Below are positions 34,923 through 43,026 of a DNA stretch of 64,000 bases, piece by piece. Position 1 is the first letter of the stretch. The number at the start of each line of letters is the position of its first letter. Position numbers and translations under genes: made by a program. Source of the stretch: Betaproteobacteria bacterium (GTDB taxonomy: Bacteria; Pseudomonadota; Gammaproteobacteria; Burkholderiales; Rhodocyclaceae). The stretch spans positions 88,618 to 152,617 of the forward strand of contig JAHRYW010000008.1 in NCBI GenBank assembly GCA_020621865.1, given 5' to 3'. Under the pieces are notes generated by a model that was given only the letters and a program-made list of their open reading frames with translations, was not told where the DNA came from and ran no database searches.

Positions 34923-35747
34923 TTAAGGTTGCTTGTTTGTTTGCTCGGGTCCGACGGACAGGCCATAGCGTTGGAGGATTTGCTGGATGCCACCCTCGGC
35001 TTCAAGGCGACTGAGGATGGTGTCGATGCTCAGGCGCAGACTTTCGTCTTCCCGGCGCAGGGCGACGGCGATCTCGTAGCGGAGGCTCGGGTCGCCGTCC
35101 TGGGCCAGCACGGCCAGGCCGGCTTCGGGAGTGCTCTTGATCAGCCAGGCAGCGGTCGGGTACCACATCAGGGCGGCATCGATTTGCCTGGCCGCCAGGG
35201 CATGGAAGATTGCCGCCTGGTTGCGGTAAAGGTCCCGGCTGTAGCCTTGGCGAAAGAGCTGGAAGTCCGCCACGGTCATCATTTCCACGCCGACCTTGCC
35301 GTCCTTGAATTTGGACAGTTGCCGATAGCCGGGTCCGGGTCGGACCACGGGAACGAAGCCGGTCACGTAGTAAGGACGACTCAGGGCGAGGCGAGGCAGG
35401 CTGCCTGCCATCACGGTCGGCAGGCCCATGAAAAAGTCGCAGCGCCCTTCCTGCAGCTGGCGCAGCGCGCGCTTGCCGTAGCCGGTATGGAACCACAGGT
35501 AGTTCAGGCGAACGCCCAGCTCCTCGGCGATCTTCCCGGCTATTTCCAGCTCGTAGCCGGCCGGCGCCAGATCCTTGTCGGAAAATGGCAGGTTGTGGGG
35601 GTCTGCGCAGACCCGGATGACCCCGGCTTCGCGGATCTCTGCCAAGGTATCGGCCCGCGCCGCAGGCAAACTGGCCAGCAGGCCCAGCGCAAGGGCCAGT
35701 CGCCGACGCCAGGCACCGATCCTCCGGGTGACGGGGGTGCCGGTCAT
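34923..35747 (-). CDS. XoxJ/MoxJ-like periplasmic substrate-binding protein
   Basis: Protein of 274 residues with a signal peptide (GLLASLPAARA) and a type-2 periplasmic binding fold (IREAGVIRVCADPHNLPFSDKDLAPAGYELEIAGKIAEELG; ALMWYPTAAWLIKS). Such quinoprotein-associated proteins, called MoxJ or XoxJ, are partners of PQQ methanol/alcohol dehydrogenases and are thought to help enzyme maturation. It overlaps the cytochrome stop by 4 bp. Confidence 0.85.
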   Translation of the reverse strand: MTGTPVTRRIGAWRRRLALALGLLASLPAARADTLAEIREAGVIRVCADPHNLPFSDKDLAPAGYELEIAGKIAEELGVRLNYLWFHTGYGKRALRQLQEGRCDFFMGLPTVMAGSLPRLALSRPYYVTGFVPVVRPGPGYRQLSKFKDGKVGVEMMTVADFQLFRQGYSRDLYRNQAAIFHALAARQIDAALMWYPTAAWLIKSTPEAGLAVLAQDGDPSLRYEIAVALRREDESLRLSIDTILSRLEAEGGIQQILQRYGLSVGPEQTNKQP

Positions 35748-36127
35748 TTTTCAGCTGCCGCCTGGCTGCGAACGTAGGCGAGGATCTTCAGGATTTCCGG
35801 TTCGGAAAGAAATTCCTTCCAGGCCGGCATGATGGTGCCGGGCCGTCCTTCCTGTACGGTGGACACGAATTCCTCCGACTTGCCCTCGAAGTGGCGCAGG
35901 TCCGGCACTGTGCCGCCGGACACTGCCCGCGGGCCGTGGCACTTGTAGCAGCTCTGGTGGTAAAGCTTGTTGCCGGCGGCCGCCAGCTGGGCGCTGTCGG
36001 GTGCTTCGGCAGCCGCGTCGTCGGTCGGCCGCTTGCCGCCCATTGCCTGGGTCGGGCCGCTCAGCACTGTGGCGAGCAGTATGGCGAAAACAGCCAGGGA
36101 TTTGGAAAATTGCTGTGTGTGCATCAT
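35744..36127 (-). CDS. Cytochrome c (XoxG-like) of PQQ dehydrogenase 2
   Basis: Mono-heme cytochrome of 127 residues with a signal peptide (LATVLSGPTQA), canonical SCYKCHG heme site and a distal Met in TIMPAWKEFLSEPEILKILAYVRS. It is directly between the PQQ dehydrogenase at 36175 and the XoxJ-like gene, the order of lanthanide xoxFGJ sets, so it is the probable electron acceptor. Its heme motif is normal, unlike the one at 27653. Confidence 0.88.
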   Translation of the reverse strand: MMHTQQFSKSLAVFAILLATVLSGPTQAMGGKRPTDDAAAEAPDSAQLAAAGNKLYHQSCYKCHGPRAVSGGTVPDLRHFEGKSEEFVSTVQEGRPGTIMPAWKEFLSEPEILKILAYVRSQAAAEK

Positions 36128-36147
36128 CGATCTCCATTAACAGAGGA

Positions 36148-36167
36148 GGGGAAGGCGGACCTTCCCC
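36148..36167. promoter_or_regulatory. Hairpin between PQQ dehydrogenase 2 and cytochrome
   Basis: GGGGAAGG/CCTTCCCC stem with a 4-base loop in the 47-bp gap and no T-run. It could set mRNA stability or expression ratio. Confidence 0.45.
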
Positions 36168-36174
36168 CGCCTCG

Positions 36175-37869
36175 TCAGTCCCTCACCTCGAATACCCAAA
36201 GGGTGCCGCCCCGATTGATCTTCTTGATGTGCTCGGGAACCCCCTTGCCTGCCCACAGCGGGAATGCGCCACCGTAGCCGGAGACCACGGCGACGTACTG
36301 CTTGCCATCGACGCCGTAGGTGATGGGGCCGCCAACGATGCCGGACGAGGTTTGGAAGTCCCACAGCTGCTTGCCGCTCTTGCCGTCCAGCGCGACGAAC
36401 TTGCCCTCCAGCGTGCCGACGAACACTAGGTCGCCGGCCGTGGCCAGCGCGCTGCTGGACTGCAGCGGAGAGGCGTTCTGCCATTTCCACACGACCTTGT
36501 TGGTGGACATGTCCACCCCGGCCAGGTGGCCGCGGCCTGGGCCGGTCATTTCGCCATTGGCGCCTAGATACATCGAACCGCGCTTGTAGGAAACCTCTTC
36601 GTCGGTCAGCGAGACGCACATTTCGATGGACGGGATGTAGGCCATCTTCTGGTTCGGGTTGTAGGCCACGTGCGCCCAGTCCTTGCCGCCGAAGTAGGAG
36701 GGGCAGAATTCCGCGGCCTTGCCCATTTCCGGCTTCTTGCCCGGCTTGACCAGCATCTTGCCGGTGGCCTGGTCAACCGTGCCCCAGTCGACATTGACGA
36801 AGGGTTCAGAGGAAATGAACTTGCCGTTGGTTCGGTCGAGCAAGTAGAGATGGCCGTTCTTGTTGGCCTGGATCAGACCCTTGATGGTCTTGCCATCGCG
36901 CTTCACGTCGAGCAGCACTGCCTCGGCCATGGCATCGTAGTCCCAGGCATCGTTTTGCACGAATTGGAAGTGCCACCTGATCTGGCCGTTGTCCAGGTCG
37001 AGGGCGACCATTGAACTGGAGTAGAGATTGTCGCCGGGACGCATCTCGTGCGCCCACGGTGCCGGATTGCCAACACCCCAGTAAGTGAGGTTCAGTTCCG
37101 GATCATAGGCGGCAGTCAGCCAAGCTGCCGCGCCACCATATTTGGCTGAGTCCTTGCCCCAGGTCTCGTAGCCGGGCTCGCCTGGTGACGGCACCGTGTA
37201 GGTCTTCCACAGCGGATCGCCGGAGTGGGCGTCGAAGGCCTGAATGAAGCCCCGGATGCCAAATTCGCCGCCGGCCACGCCGAGCAGCACCTTGCCCTTG
37301 GCCACCAGCGGGGCCATGGTCAAGGTGTAGCCGCTCTTGTAGTCCTCCAGCTTCTTTTCCCACAACTGCTTGCCGGTGCGGGCATCGAGGACGATCAGCC
37401 GGGCGTCGAGGGCGGCGACATAGACCTTGTCCTCGTAGACCGCCACCCCCTTGGTCACCAGGCCGCAGCAGGCGTACTGACCGATGTCCTTGGGCAGCTT
37501 GATCGTGTAGCGCCACAGGCGTTCGCCAGTCTTGGCGTCCACCGCATCGACGTATTCCTGGGAAACGGCAACGATCATGATGCCGTTATTGACGGTGGGC
37601 GTGACCTGCTGACCTTCGAGGCTGCCCAGGGAATAGGCGAACTTGGGTACCAGCTTCTTGACGTTGCCGGCGTTGATCTGCTTCAGTGGGCTGAAGCGGT
37701 TGGCGTTGTAGCTGCGGCCGTAGACGAGCCAGTTGTCAGGCTCCTTGTCGGCATTGAGTAGGCGCTGGTCGGTCACGTTGCTCCACTGGGGAGTCGCCCA
37801 GGCGGCCAGGGCCGCCGAGGCCATCGCCAAGGCGAAAGTCCCGAGGCGGATTATTTTTTTAGTCTCCAT
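36175..37869 (-). CDS. PQQ-dependent alcohol dehydrogenase 2, lanthanide-type (XoxF/PedH-like)
   Basis: Quinoprotein of 564 residues with a signal peptide (ASAALAAWA). The vicinal Cys pair is present (QYACCGLV, Cys134-Cys135). The catalytic stretch NDAWDYDA has Asp310 and the extra Asp312 that coordinates a lanthanide in XoxF and PedH. DPELNLTYWGVGNPAPW matches methanol-dehydrogenase-like enzymes. It is followed by cytochrome and XoxJ-like genes. The substrate could be methanol, ethanol or a diol; context favours one whose keto product feeds the E1 enzyme. Confidence 0.92.
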   Translation of the reverse strand: METKKIIRLGTFALAMASAALAAWATPQWSNVTDQRLLNADKEPDNWLVYGRSYNANRFSPLKQINAGNVKKLVPKFAYSLGSLEGQQVTPTVNNGIMIVAVSQEYVDAVDAKTGERLWRYTIKLPKDIGQYACCGLVTKGVAVYEDKVYVAALDARLIVLDARTGKQLWEKKLEDYKSGYTLTMAPLVAKGKVLLGVAGGEFGIRGFIQAFDAHSGDPLWKTYTVPSPGEPGYETWGKDSAKYGGAAAWLTAAYDPELNLTYWGVGNPAPWAHEMRPGDNLYSSSMVALDLDNGQIRWHFQFVQNDAWDYDAMAEAVLLDVKRDGKTIKGLIQANKNGHLYLLDRTNGKFISSEPFVNVDWGTVDQATGKMLVKPGKKPEMGKAAEFCPSYFGGKDWAHVAYNPNQKMAYIPSIEMCVSLTDEEVSYKRGSMYLGANGEMTGPGRGHLAGVDMSTNKVVWKWQNASPLQSSSALATAGDLVFVGTLEGKFVALDGKSGKQLWDFQTSSGIVGGPITYGVDGKQYVAVVSGYGGAFPLWAGKGVPEHIKKINRGGTLWVFEVRD

Positions 37870-38010
37870 TACACACTCCTTTAGGTTGAAAGATGGCCTT
37901 GCCAGCCACCGGGTCGGCCGGATCCCATGCCGGGTTCCGGTCCAAGAGGGCGAGTACGGCCCAGAAACACCCCTTCGGGGTACTCCGCTATCGAGGCCGG
38001 GGCTGCTCCC

Positions 38011-39585
38011 TTAAAGCTCTTGCCGTTTGAGGGCGCCTGCGATGTATCCCGCCTGGCGGATGGCCAGCGCAACGATGGTTAGGGTCGGATTCGCCGCCGA
38101 GCTGGATGCAAACTGGCTGCCATCGGAAACGAACAGGTTCTTTATGTCGTGGGTCTGCCCCCACTTGTTGACCACCCCGTCGCGAGCTTTGGCGCTCATC
38201 CGGTTGGTGCCCATGTTGTGGCTGGCCGGATACGGCGGCATGTCGATGACCCGGGTGGCACCCACCGCCTCGGACATCTTGCGGAACTGATCCAGGCCGT
38301 GGCGCCGCATCGCCGCGTCGTTGGCGTGGTCGGTCTTACTGACCACCGGCACGGGCAGGCCGTACTGGTCCTTCTCGGTGGCATGGAGGGTGATGCCGTT
38401 TTGCTCGGCGGCCAGGTCCTCGCCGCAGACCCAGACGCAGGACATGTGGTCGTACATCTCCAGGGCCGAAGTGACTTCCCGGCCCCAGCCACCCGGCTTC
38501 ATGAAGGCAGCGGTGAAGGGCAGGCCGAGGGACAGGCCTTCCAGGTGGTAGCCGCCGTAAAAGCCCCGTTTGGTGTCGAGTGCGGCCTCGTCGGAGACCA
38601 CGGCGGCCAGCGCGGTGCCGCGATACATGTAAACCGGCTTCTGGTGGATAGCGACGGCAGCAGCGGTGGTGTGGTTCAGGTAATTACGACCGACCTGCCC
38701 TGAGGAGTTGGCGAGGCCCTGTGGGAACAGGTTGGATGCCGAGTTGAGCAGCAGTCGGGGGGATTCGATGGAATTTCCGGCGACGCAGACGACCTTAGCC
38801 TTCTGGAACTGCCTCTTGCCGTCCTTATCAACGTAAAGGACGCCAGTGACCTTACCCTTTGAGTTGTGCTGAACCTGCAGCGCCATGGCCTGGGGGCGCA
38901 GTTCCACCCGGCCGGTGGCCAGGGCCTTGGGGATTTCGGTATACAGCGTGGACCACTTGGCGCCAATCTTGCAACCCTGCATGCAGAAGCCGATCTGCAG
39001 GCAGCCGGGCCGGTCGTCGTAGGGCTTGGAATTAATCGCCATCGGCCGCACGATGTCCTTGTAGCCAATGCGCCGGGCGCCTTCAGCCAGAACCTTGTAG
39101 TGGTTGTTTTCCGGTAGAAGCGGTAGGCCACTGCTCTTGCTGCCGGCAACACCCATCTTCTTTTCGGCCAAGTCGTAGTACGGGGCCAGGTCGTCGTAGC
39201 TGATCGGCCAGTCGATAAGGTTTGCGCCCGGCACGTGGCCGTAAGTGCTGCGAGTCCGGAAGTCGTGCGGTAGAAAACGCAGGGCCAGGCCAGCCCAATG
39301 TACTGTGGAGCCGCCGACACCCTTGACGATCCAGGCTGGCAGATTGGGGTAGGTCTTTGTGTGGTGCCAGCCGCCAGCCGAGATGCGTTTGTCCAGCCAG
39401 GAGATTTTGCTGAACATTGCCCATTCATCGTTTTCGATGTCGTCCTGGGTGTAGTGTTTGCCGGCCTCCAGGATTACGCAGCGTACGCCGCGCTGGGCCA
39501 ACTCGTTAGCCAACGTTCCGCCGCCGGCGCCGGAGCCGATAATGACGACGGCGCTGTCGTCGTCTAGGTCAAATTTTGCTGCCAT
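38011..39585 (-). CDS. GMC family flavin oxidoreductase
   Basis: Flavoprotein of 524 residues of the glucose-methanol-choline class as found in gluconate/sorbitol dehydrogenase complexes. The FAD Rossmann is VVIIGSGAGGGTLANELAQRG, the substrate loop has GGSTVHWAGL, and the C-terminal catalytic segment is SHNMGTNRMSAKARDGVVNKWGQ then SSAANPTLTIVALAIRQA. It has no signal peptide and would be carried out by its Tat-exported partner encoded just upstream. It gives the cluster a second alcohol-oxidising enzyme. Confidence 0.9.
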   Translation of the reverse strand: MAAKFDLDDDSAVVIIGSGAGGGTLANELAQRGVRCVILEAGKHYTQDDIENDEWAMFSKISWLDKRISAGGWHHTKTYPNLPAWIVKGVGGSTVHWAGLALRFLPHDFRTRSTYGHVPGANLIDWPISYDDLAPYYDLAEKKMGVAGSKSSGLPLLPENNHYKVLAEGARRIGYKDIVRPMAINSKPYDDRPGCLQIGFCMQGCKIGAKWSTLYTEIPKALATGRVELRPQAMALQVQHNSKGKVTGVLYVDKDGKRQFQKAKVVCVAGNSIESPRLLLNSASNLFPQGLANSSGQVGRNYLNHTTAAAVAIHQKPVYMYRGTALAAVVSDEAALDTKRGFYGGYHLEGLSLGLPFTAAFMKPGGWGREVTSALEMYDHMSCVWVCGEDLAAEQNGITLHATEKDQYGLPVPVVSKTDHANDAAMRRHGLDQFRKMSEAVGATRVIDMPPYPASHNMGTNRMSAKARDGVVNKWGQTHDIKNLFVSDGSQFASSSAANPTLTIVALAIRQAGYIAGALKRQEL

Positions 39586-39597
39586 ATTGTTGTCTCC

Positions 39598-40188
39598 TTA
39601 CAGCCAGTCGATGTCGTCAAAGCCACGATGTAGGTAGCCGCCGTTTTCCCAGGAGGAACCCTCGTAGCCGAGCAGCGGCCAGACCGCTTTGTTGTTGTAG
39701 AGGCCGGTCACCAGATCGCCCTTGACCTTCTGGAAAAAGGCGCTGGTCTCAATGGCATGAAGCAGTCCGACCCGCTCCGCTTCCGCGCCGACTTCGGCGT
39801 AGGGCTTGTCGAAGCGCTGGCGGGCCAGGGTATTGAGGCTGCGGGAGCCGTCATCGAGCAGAGCCTTGAGCTTGGGGTCGGCGAGCGCTGCCTTGTCGTA
39901 CGGTTCAATGGCCTGCATGTAGTAGCGGTCAGAAATTCGGTCATGCGGAAAAATGTCCCTGGCCATGACCAGCAAGGTTTTGCCGGTTTCCGGCGCGAGG
40001 ATTTGGAAAGATTGAGCCAGCGCATCGCGGGACGAGGCCAGTAGGGCGGTGGTGGGAACGACTACAACGCCGAGGGCGGTCATGCCGCCGCCTTTGAGGA
40101 ATGCCCGGCGGCTGAGTGTTGCCGTCCGCTCCAGCCGACGCATTGGGGCAGCGGGGATGGGGGACGGCTTGTTGTGGCCAGTGTTCAT
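39598..40188 (-). CDS. Gluconate 2-dehydrogenase subunit 3 family protein, Tat-exported
   Basis: Protein of 196 residues with a Tat signal (SRRAFLKGGG, residues 26-35) and the small-subunit domain (DIFPHDRISDRYYMQAIEPYDKAALADPKLKALLDDG; WPLLGYEGSSWENGGYLHRG). Known complexes have this subunit, a GMC flavoprotein and a cytochrome c. Here it precedes the GMC gene by 12 bp, so it should carry that enzyme to the periplasm. No triheme cytochrome subunit is adjacent. Confidence 0.88.
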   Translation of the reverse strand: MNTGHNKPSPIPAAPMRRLERTATLSRRAFLKGGGMTALGVVVVPTTALLASSRDALAQSFQILAPETGKTLLVMARDIFPHDRISDRYYMQAIEPYDKAALADPKLKALLDDGSRSLNTLARQRFDKPYAEVGAEAERVGLLHAIETSAFFQKVKGDLVTGLYNNKAVWPLLGYEGSSWENGGYLHRGFDDIDWL

Positions 40189-40209
40189 GTTGTCTCCTTT
40201 TATGTGGTG

Positions 40210-40983
40210 TTACGGTGCCGGGTGGCCTGTTTCGCGGGGGGCAAAGCGGGGGCGTTCCGGCCTGTCGTCCTGAACGGTCCGGCCGACGATGTCGCTGAAG
40301 GTGTCGAACAGGTCCCGGGCGAGTGCTTCGACGGGGACCGGGACGCCCAAGGCGTCGGCGCAGGAAAGCGTGCAGTCGTCCAGCGCCATGGCATCGGCCG
40401 GTGGGCGCTCAAGGGCCTGACAGAGAAGCTGCCAATTCGGTCGGAATATCAGGGTCCCTGAGGTCAGCAGGACGCCGTTGCGGCGCCGAAATTGAGCGAG
40501 CCCGACCATCTTGCGTCCGCCCACCACGACTTCCCAGGGCGACAGGCCGCCGAAGCAAGCCCAGGCCAGGCCAGGCTTCCCGCGGCTGTGGCTGAGTTCC
40601 TCTGGCGGTATGGCATGAGCGTCGATACCCATGTCGCGTAACAGACCAGCGTGGAGGGCGCCCAACCAGTGATAGCTGGCGACCAGACCACCGGCCAGCA
40701 GGCGATGTTCGGGGGGCAGGACGACCGAGGCGCTCAGCATCCAAGGACCGGTCAATACGGCACCGCCTCCGGCCCGGCGAAGTGCGATTTCGCAGTCCGG
40801 CGGGGCAGCCTGTTGTGCCTGCGGCAACAGTCCACTCTGGGAGCAACCCAGCACCACGCCGGGGGCTGGGTAGGTCCATAGCCGCAGGCGGGGGATGCGC
40901 ACCGGCTCGTCCAGTTGCTGTGTGATCCATTCCTGTTCAGCCCGGGGCGTGGTGAGGTGGAGGCAGGAGACGGCGCCGGTCAT
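40210..40983 (-). CDS. Lipoate-protein ligase family protein (LplA-like)
   Basis: Protein of 257 residues with the BPL/LplA fold. The lipoyl-AMP loop appears as RRAGGGAVLTGPWMLSASVVL in place of the usual RRxSGGGAVxHD, and the catalytic Lys segment as VVGGRKMVGLAQFRRRNGVLLTSGTLI. It likely loads lipoate on the free lipoyl protein encoded two genes upstream, or transfers octanoate. Its start overlaps the E2 stop by one base. A strict function (ligase or octanoyltransferase) cannot be decided. Confidence 0.82.
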   Translation of the reverse strand: MTGAVSCLHLTTPRAEQEWITQQLDEPVRIPRLRLWTYPAPGVVLGCSQSGLLPQAQQAAPPDCEIALRRAGGGAVLTGPWMLSASVVLPPEHRLLAGGLVASYHWLGALHAGLLRDMGIDAHAIPPEELSHSRGKPGLAWACFGGLSPWEVVVGGRKMVGLAQFRRRNGVLLTSGTLIFRPNWQLLCQALERPPADAMALDDCTLSCADALGVPVPVEALARDLFDTFSDIVGRTVQDDRPERPRFAPRETGHPAP

Positions 40984-41696
40984 TACAAATCGTCCGTCCG
41001 TTCGATCCGGTGGGCCAGATCGCTGAGGAAGAGGGCGGCTGGGTAGCCGTCCACTGCCCGGTGGTCGAAGACCAGATGCAATCCCATCATCGGGGCAACG
41101 GTGATCTGCCCGTCTCGGACCACGGCCCGGTCAGCCACCCGGGTTACCCCGAGGATGCCGACTTGGGGCGGGTTCAAGATGGGGGTGAAGCTGTCGATGC
41201 CGGTCATCCCGAGGTTGGTAACCGTGAAGGTGCCGCGCTGGTAGCTTCCCGGGGAGAGTTTGCCGGCGCGGGCGCCGGTGGCTAGTTCGCGGCTTTCCCG
41301 GGCCAGTTCCGACACAGACTTACTGTCGGCCTGGCGGATCACTGGCACCATCAGGCCGTCTTCCAGGCTAACCGCCAGACCGAGGTTGATGTCTTCGACC
41401 AGTTCGATTTCTTTTTCCCGCATCAGGGCGTTGAGGCGGGGGTGCTCGCGCAGCGTGAGGGCGACGGCACGCAGCACGAAGGCCGTCAGGGTCAGCTTGG
41501 GGCCGTCCGGTTCGGCCGCCTGCAGGGCCCGGCGGCGGGCCTCGCAGCGCGTAACGTCGACCTCGATCGAGTGGGCGACCCGGGGCGCCTGCCAACCCTG
41601 AGTCATGCTTCGGGCAATGGCGCCCCGCAGGCCGGCCAATGGAACCGTCTGGCGTGGCGCCGCCGCTGCGGAGGGGAGGGCTGCCGCAGAGTTCAT
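40983..41696 (-). CDS. Catalytic-only E2 acyltransferase of 2-oxoacid/acyloin dehydrogenase
   Basis: Protein of 237 residues made only of the CoA-acyltransferase core: LRGAIARSMTQGWQAPRVAHSIEVDVT at the start and the catalytic HRAVDG (His212, Asp216) near the end. Ordinary E2 proteins are 370-550 residues and carry one to three lipoyl domains plus a peripheral-subunit-binding domain; both are absent. The lipoyl domain is encoded separately 3 bp upstream. No frameshift joins them: stop and ribosome-site spacing are clean. Confidence 0.9.
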   Translation of the reverse strand: MNSAAALPSAAAAPRQTVPLAGLRGAIARSMTQGWQAPRVAHSIEVDVTRCEARRRALQAAEPDGPKLTLTAFVLRAVALTLREHPRLNALMREKEIELVEDINLGLAVSLEDGLMVPVIRQADSKSVSELARESRELATGARAGKLSPGSYQRGTFTVTNLGMTGIDSFTPILNPPQVGILGVTRVADRAVVRDGQITVAPMMGLHLVFDHRAVDGYPAALFLSDLAHRIERTDDL

Positions 41697-41699
41697 CGT

Positions 41700-41945
41700 T
41701 CAGCCCTCCAGCAGGGCGAGAACGCGGCCCCGACCAAACGTTTCCTGCGGGGCAACCTGGATCGCAGAGATCTTGCCGGCGCGGGGGGCCAACACTTCGT
41801 GCGTGGTCTTCACCAGTTCAGCGATTGCCAGGGCCTGGCCTGCCTCGACGGTGTCGCCCTCCTTGACTAACCATTCCTGCAGCAGGGCTTCGGTACCTTC
41901 TTCGACGTCGGCCCATACCGCGTCATCTACCATTATTTCGAGCAT
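41700..41945 (-). CDS. Free-standing lipoyl carrier protein of the dehydrogenase complex
   Basis: Protein of 81 residues that is only a biotinyl/lipoyl domain: LLQEWLVKEGDTVEAGQALAIAELVKTTHEVLAPRAGKISAI, with the lipoylation Lys46. GGAGACAAAA precedes the ATG at 41945; an upstream TTG would add six residues. As a discrete carrier it resembles GcvH or Lbp proteins in layout, but by sequence it is a 2-oxoacid dehydrogenase lipoyl domain. Confidence 0.88.
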   Translation of the reverse strand: MLEIMVDDAVWADVEEGTEALLQEWLVKEGDTVEAGQALAIAELVKTTHEVLAPRAGKISAIQVAPQETFGRGRVLALLEG

Positions 41946-41959
41946 TTTTGTCTCCGGGT

Positions 41960-42994
41960 TCAATCGAGTTTCAGGTTCATCAGTTGGCGTACGGCCTGGG
42001 CGATCGAATCCACTTGGGGAATGGCGAACTGCTCCAGCGGGCGGCTGAACGGGATCGGCACATCGGGCACTGCCAAGCGGCGGACCGGGGCCTTGAGGCG
42101 CAAGTGGTTGAGATGCTCGGCCACGATGGCGGCGATTTCGCCGGACAGGCCGTAGCTCAGGTAATCCTCGTCGGCGACCAGCAGGCGGCCGGTCTTGGCC
42201 ACCGAGCGCAGCACTGCTTCCTTGTCGAGCGGAACCAAGGTGCGCAGGTCGACGATTTCGGCCTCGATCCCTTCGGCGGCCAGTTGCTCGGCGGCAAGGA
42301 TGGATTTGTGCACCATCTGGCTCAGCGTGACGATGGTGACGTCACGGCCTTCGCGGACCACCTTGGCCTGGCCGAAGGGAATGGTGTAGGACTCTTCCGG
42401 TACCTCGTTGGTACTGCCCTCGAAATACGACATCCAGGACAGGCCCATGATGCCCTTGTGGTAAAGGAAGACCACCGGGTTGTCGTCGCGGATGGCCTGG
42501 ATCATCAGGCCTTTGGCATCGTAGGCGTTGGAGGGCACCACCACCTTAAGGCCTGGCACGTGAGCGAAAATGGAGTACAGGCACTGGGAGTGCTGAGCGG
42601 CGTCGTTGTACCCGCCGCCGATCCCGCTGGTAATGACCACCGGGTAGCGGCAGTTGCCGCCGGACATATAGGTATTCTTGGCCAGGTGGTTGTAGATCTG
42701 GTCGAAACAGACCCCGAAAAAATCAACGAACATCAGTTCGGAAATAGGCCGTAGGCCTTCGGCGGCTGCGCCCAGGGCTGCGCCCATGAAGCCAGTTTCC
42801 GAAATCGGGGTGTCCATGATGCGCTCGGGACCGAAGCGCTCCAACAGACCGGTGGTGGCGCTGAAAATGCCACCGTACTTGCCGATGTCCTCGCCCATGG
42901 CGAAGACCCGGGAATCCCGCTCCATTTCCTGGCCGATGCCCTCGGCGACAGCCTGGGCCATGGTCAGTGTGCGGGCTTTGCTTGCTACGCTCAT
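41960..42994 (-). CDS. TPP-dependent dehydrogenase E1 beta (acetoin/pyruvate dehydrogenase type)
   Basis: Protein of 344 residues, transketolase-pyrimidine domain then C-terminal transketolase domain: MGEDIGKYGGIFSATTGLLERFGPERIMDTPISETGFMGAALGAAAEGLRPI, later VVVPSNAYDAKGLMIQAIRDDNPVVFLYHK and VVREGRDVTIVTLSQMVHKSILAAE. It forms the alpha2beta2 E1 with the alpha gene. AGGAG is 6 bases before 42994. AcoB of acetoin dehydrogenases and PdhB share this outline. Confidence 0.92.
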   Translation of the reverse strand: MSVASKARTLTMAQAVAEGIGQEMERDSRVFAMGEDIGKYGGIFSATTGLLERFGPERIMDTPISETGFMGAALGAAAEGLRPISELMFVDFFGVCFDQIYNHLAKNTYMSGGNCRYPVVITSGIGGGYNDAAQHSQCLYSIFAHVPGLKVVVPSNAYDAKGLMIQAIRDDNPVVFLYHKGIMGLSWMSYFEGSTNEVPEESYTIPFGQAKVVREGRDVTIVTLSQMVHKSILAAEQLAAEGIEAEIVDLRTLVPLDKEAVLRSVAKTGRLLVADEDYLSYGLSGEIAAIVAEHLNHLRLKAPVRRLAVPDVPIPFSRPLEQFAIPQVDSIAQAVRQLMNLKLD

Positions 42995-43026
42995 ATCATG
43001 CTCCTGATGGTTGTGTGCGATGCCGG

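Noticed and set aside
40983..41945. Split E2 as a frameshift or sequencing error
   Set aside because: The carrier ends with its own stop, E2 has its own Ala/Pro-rich start after 3 bp, and no reading-frame fusion would create a subunit-binding domain, so the split looks genuine.
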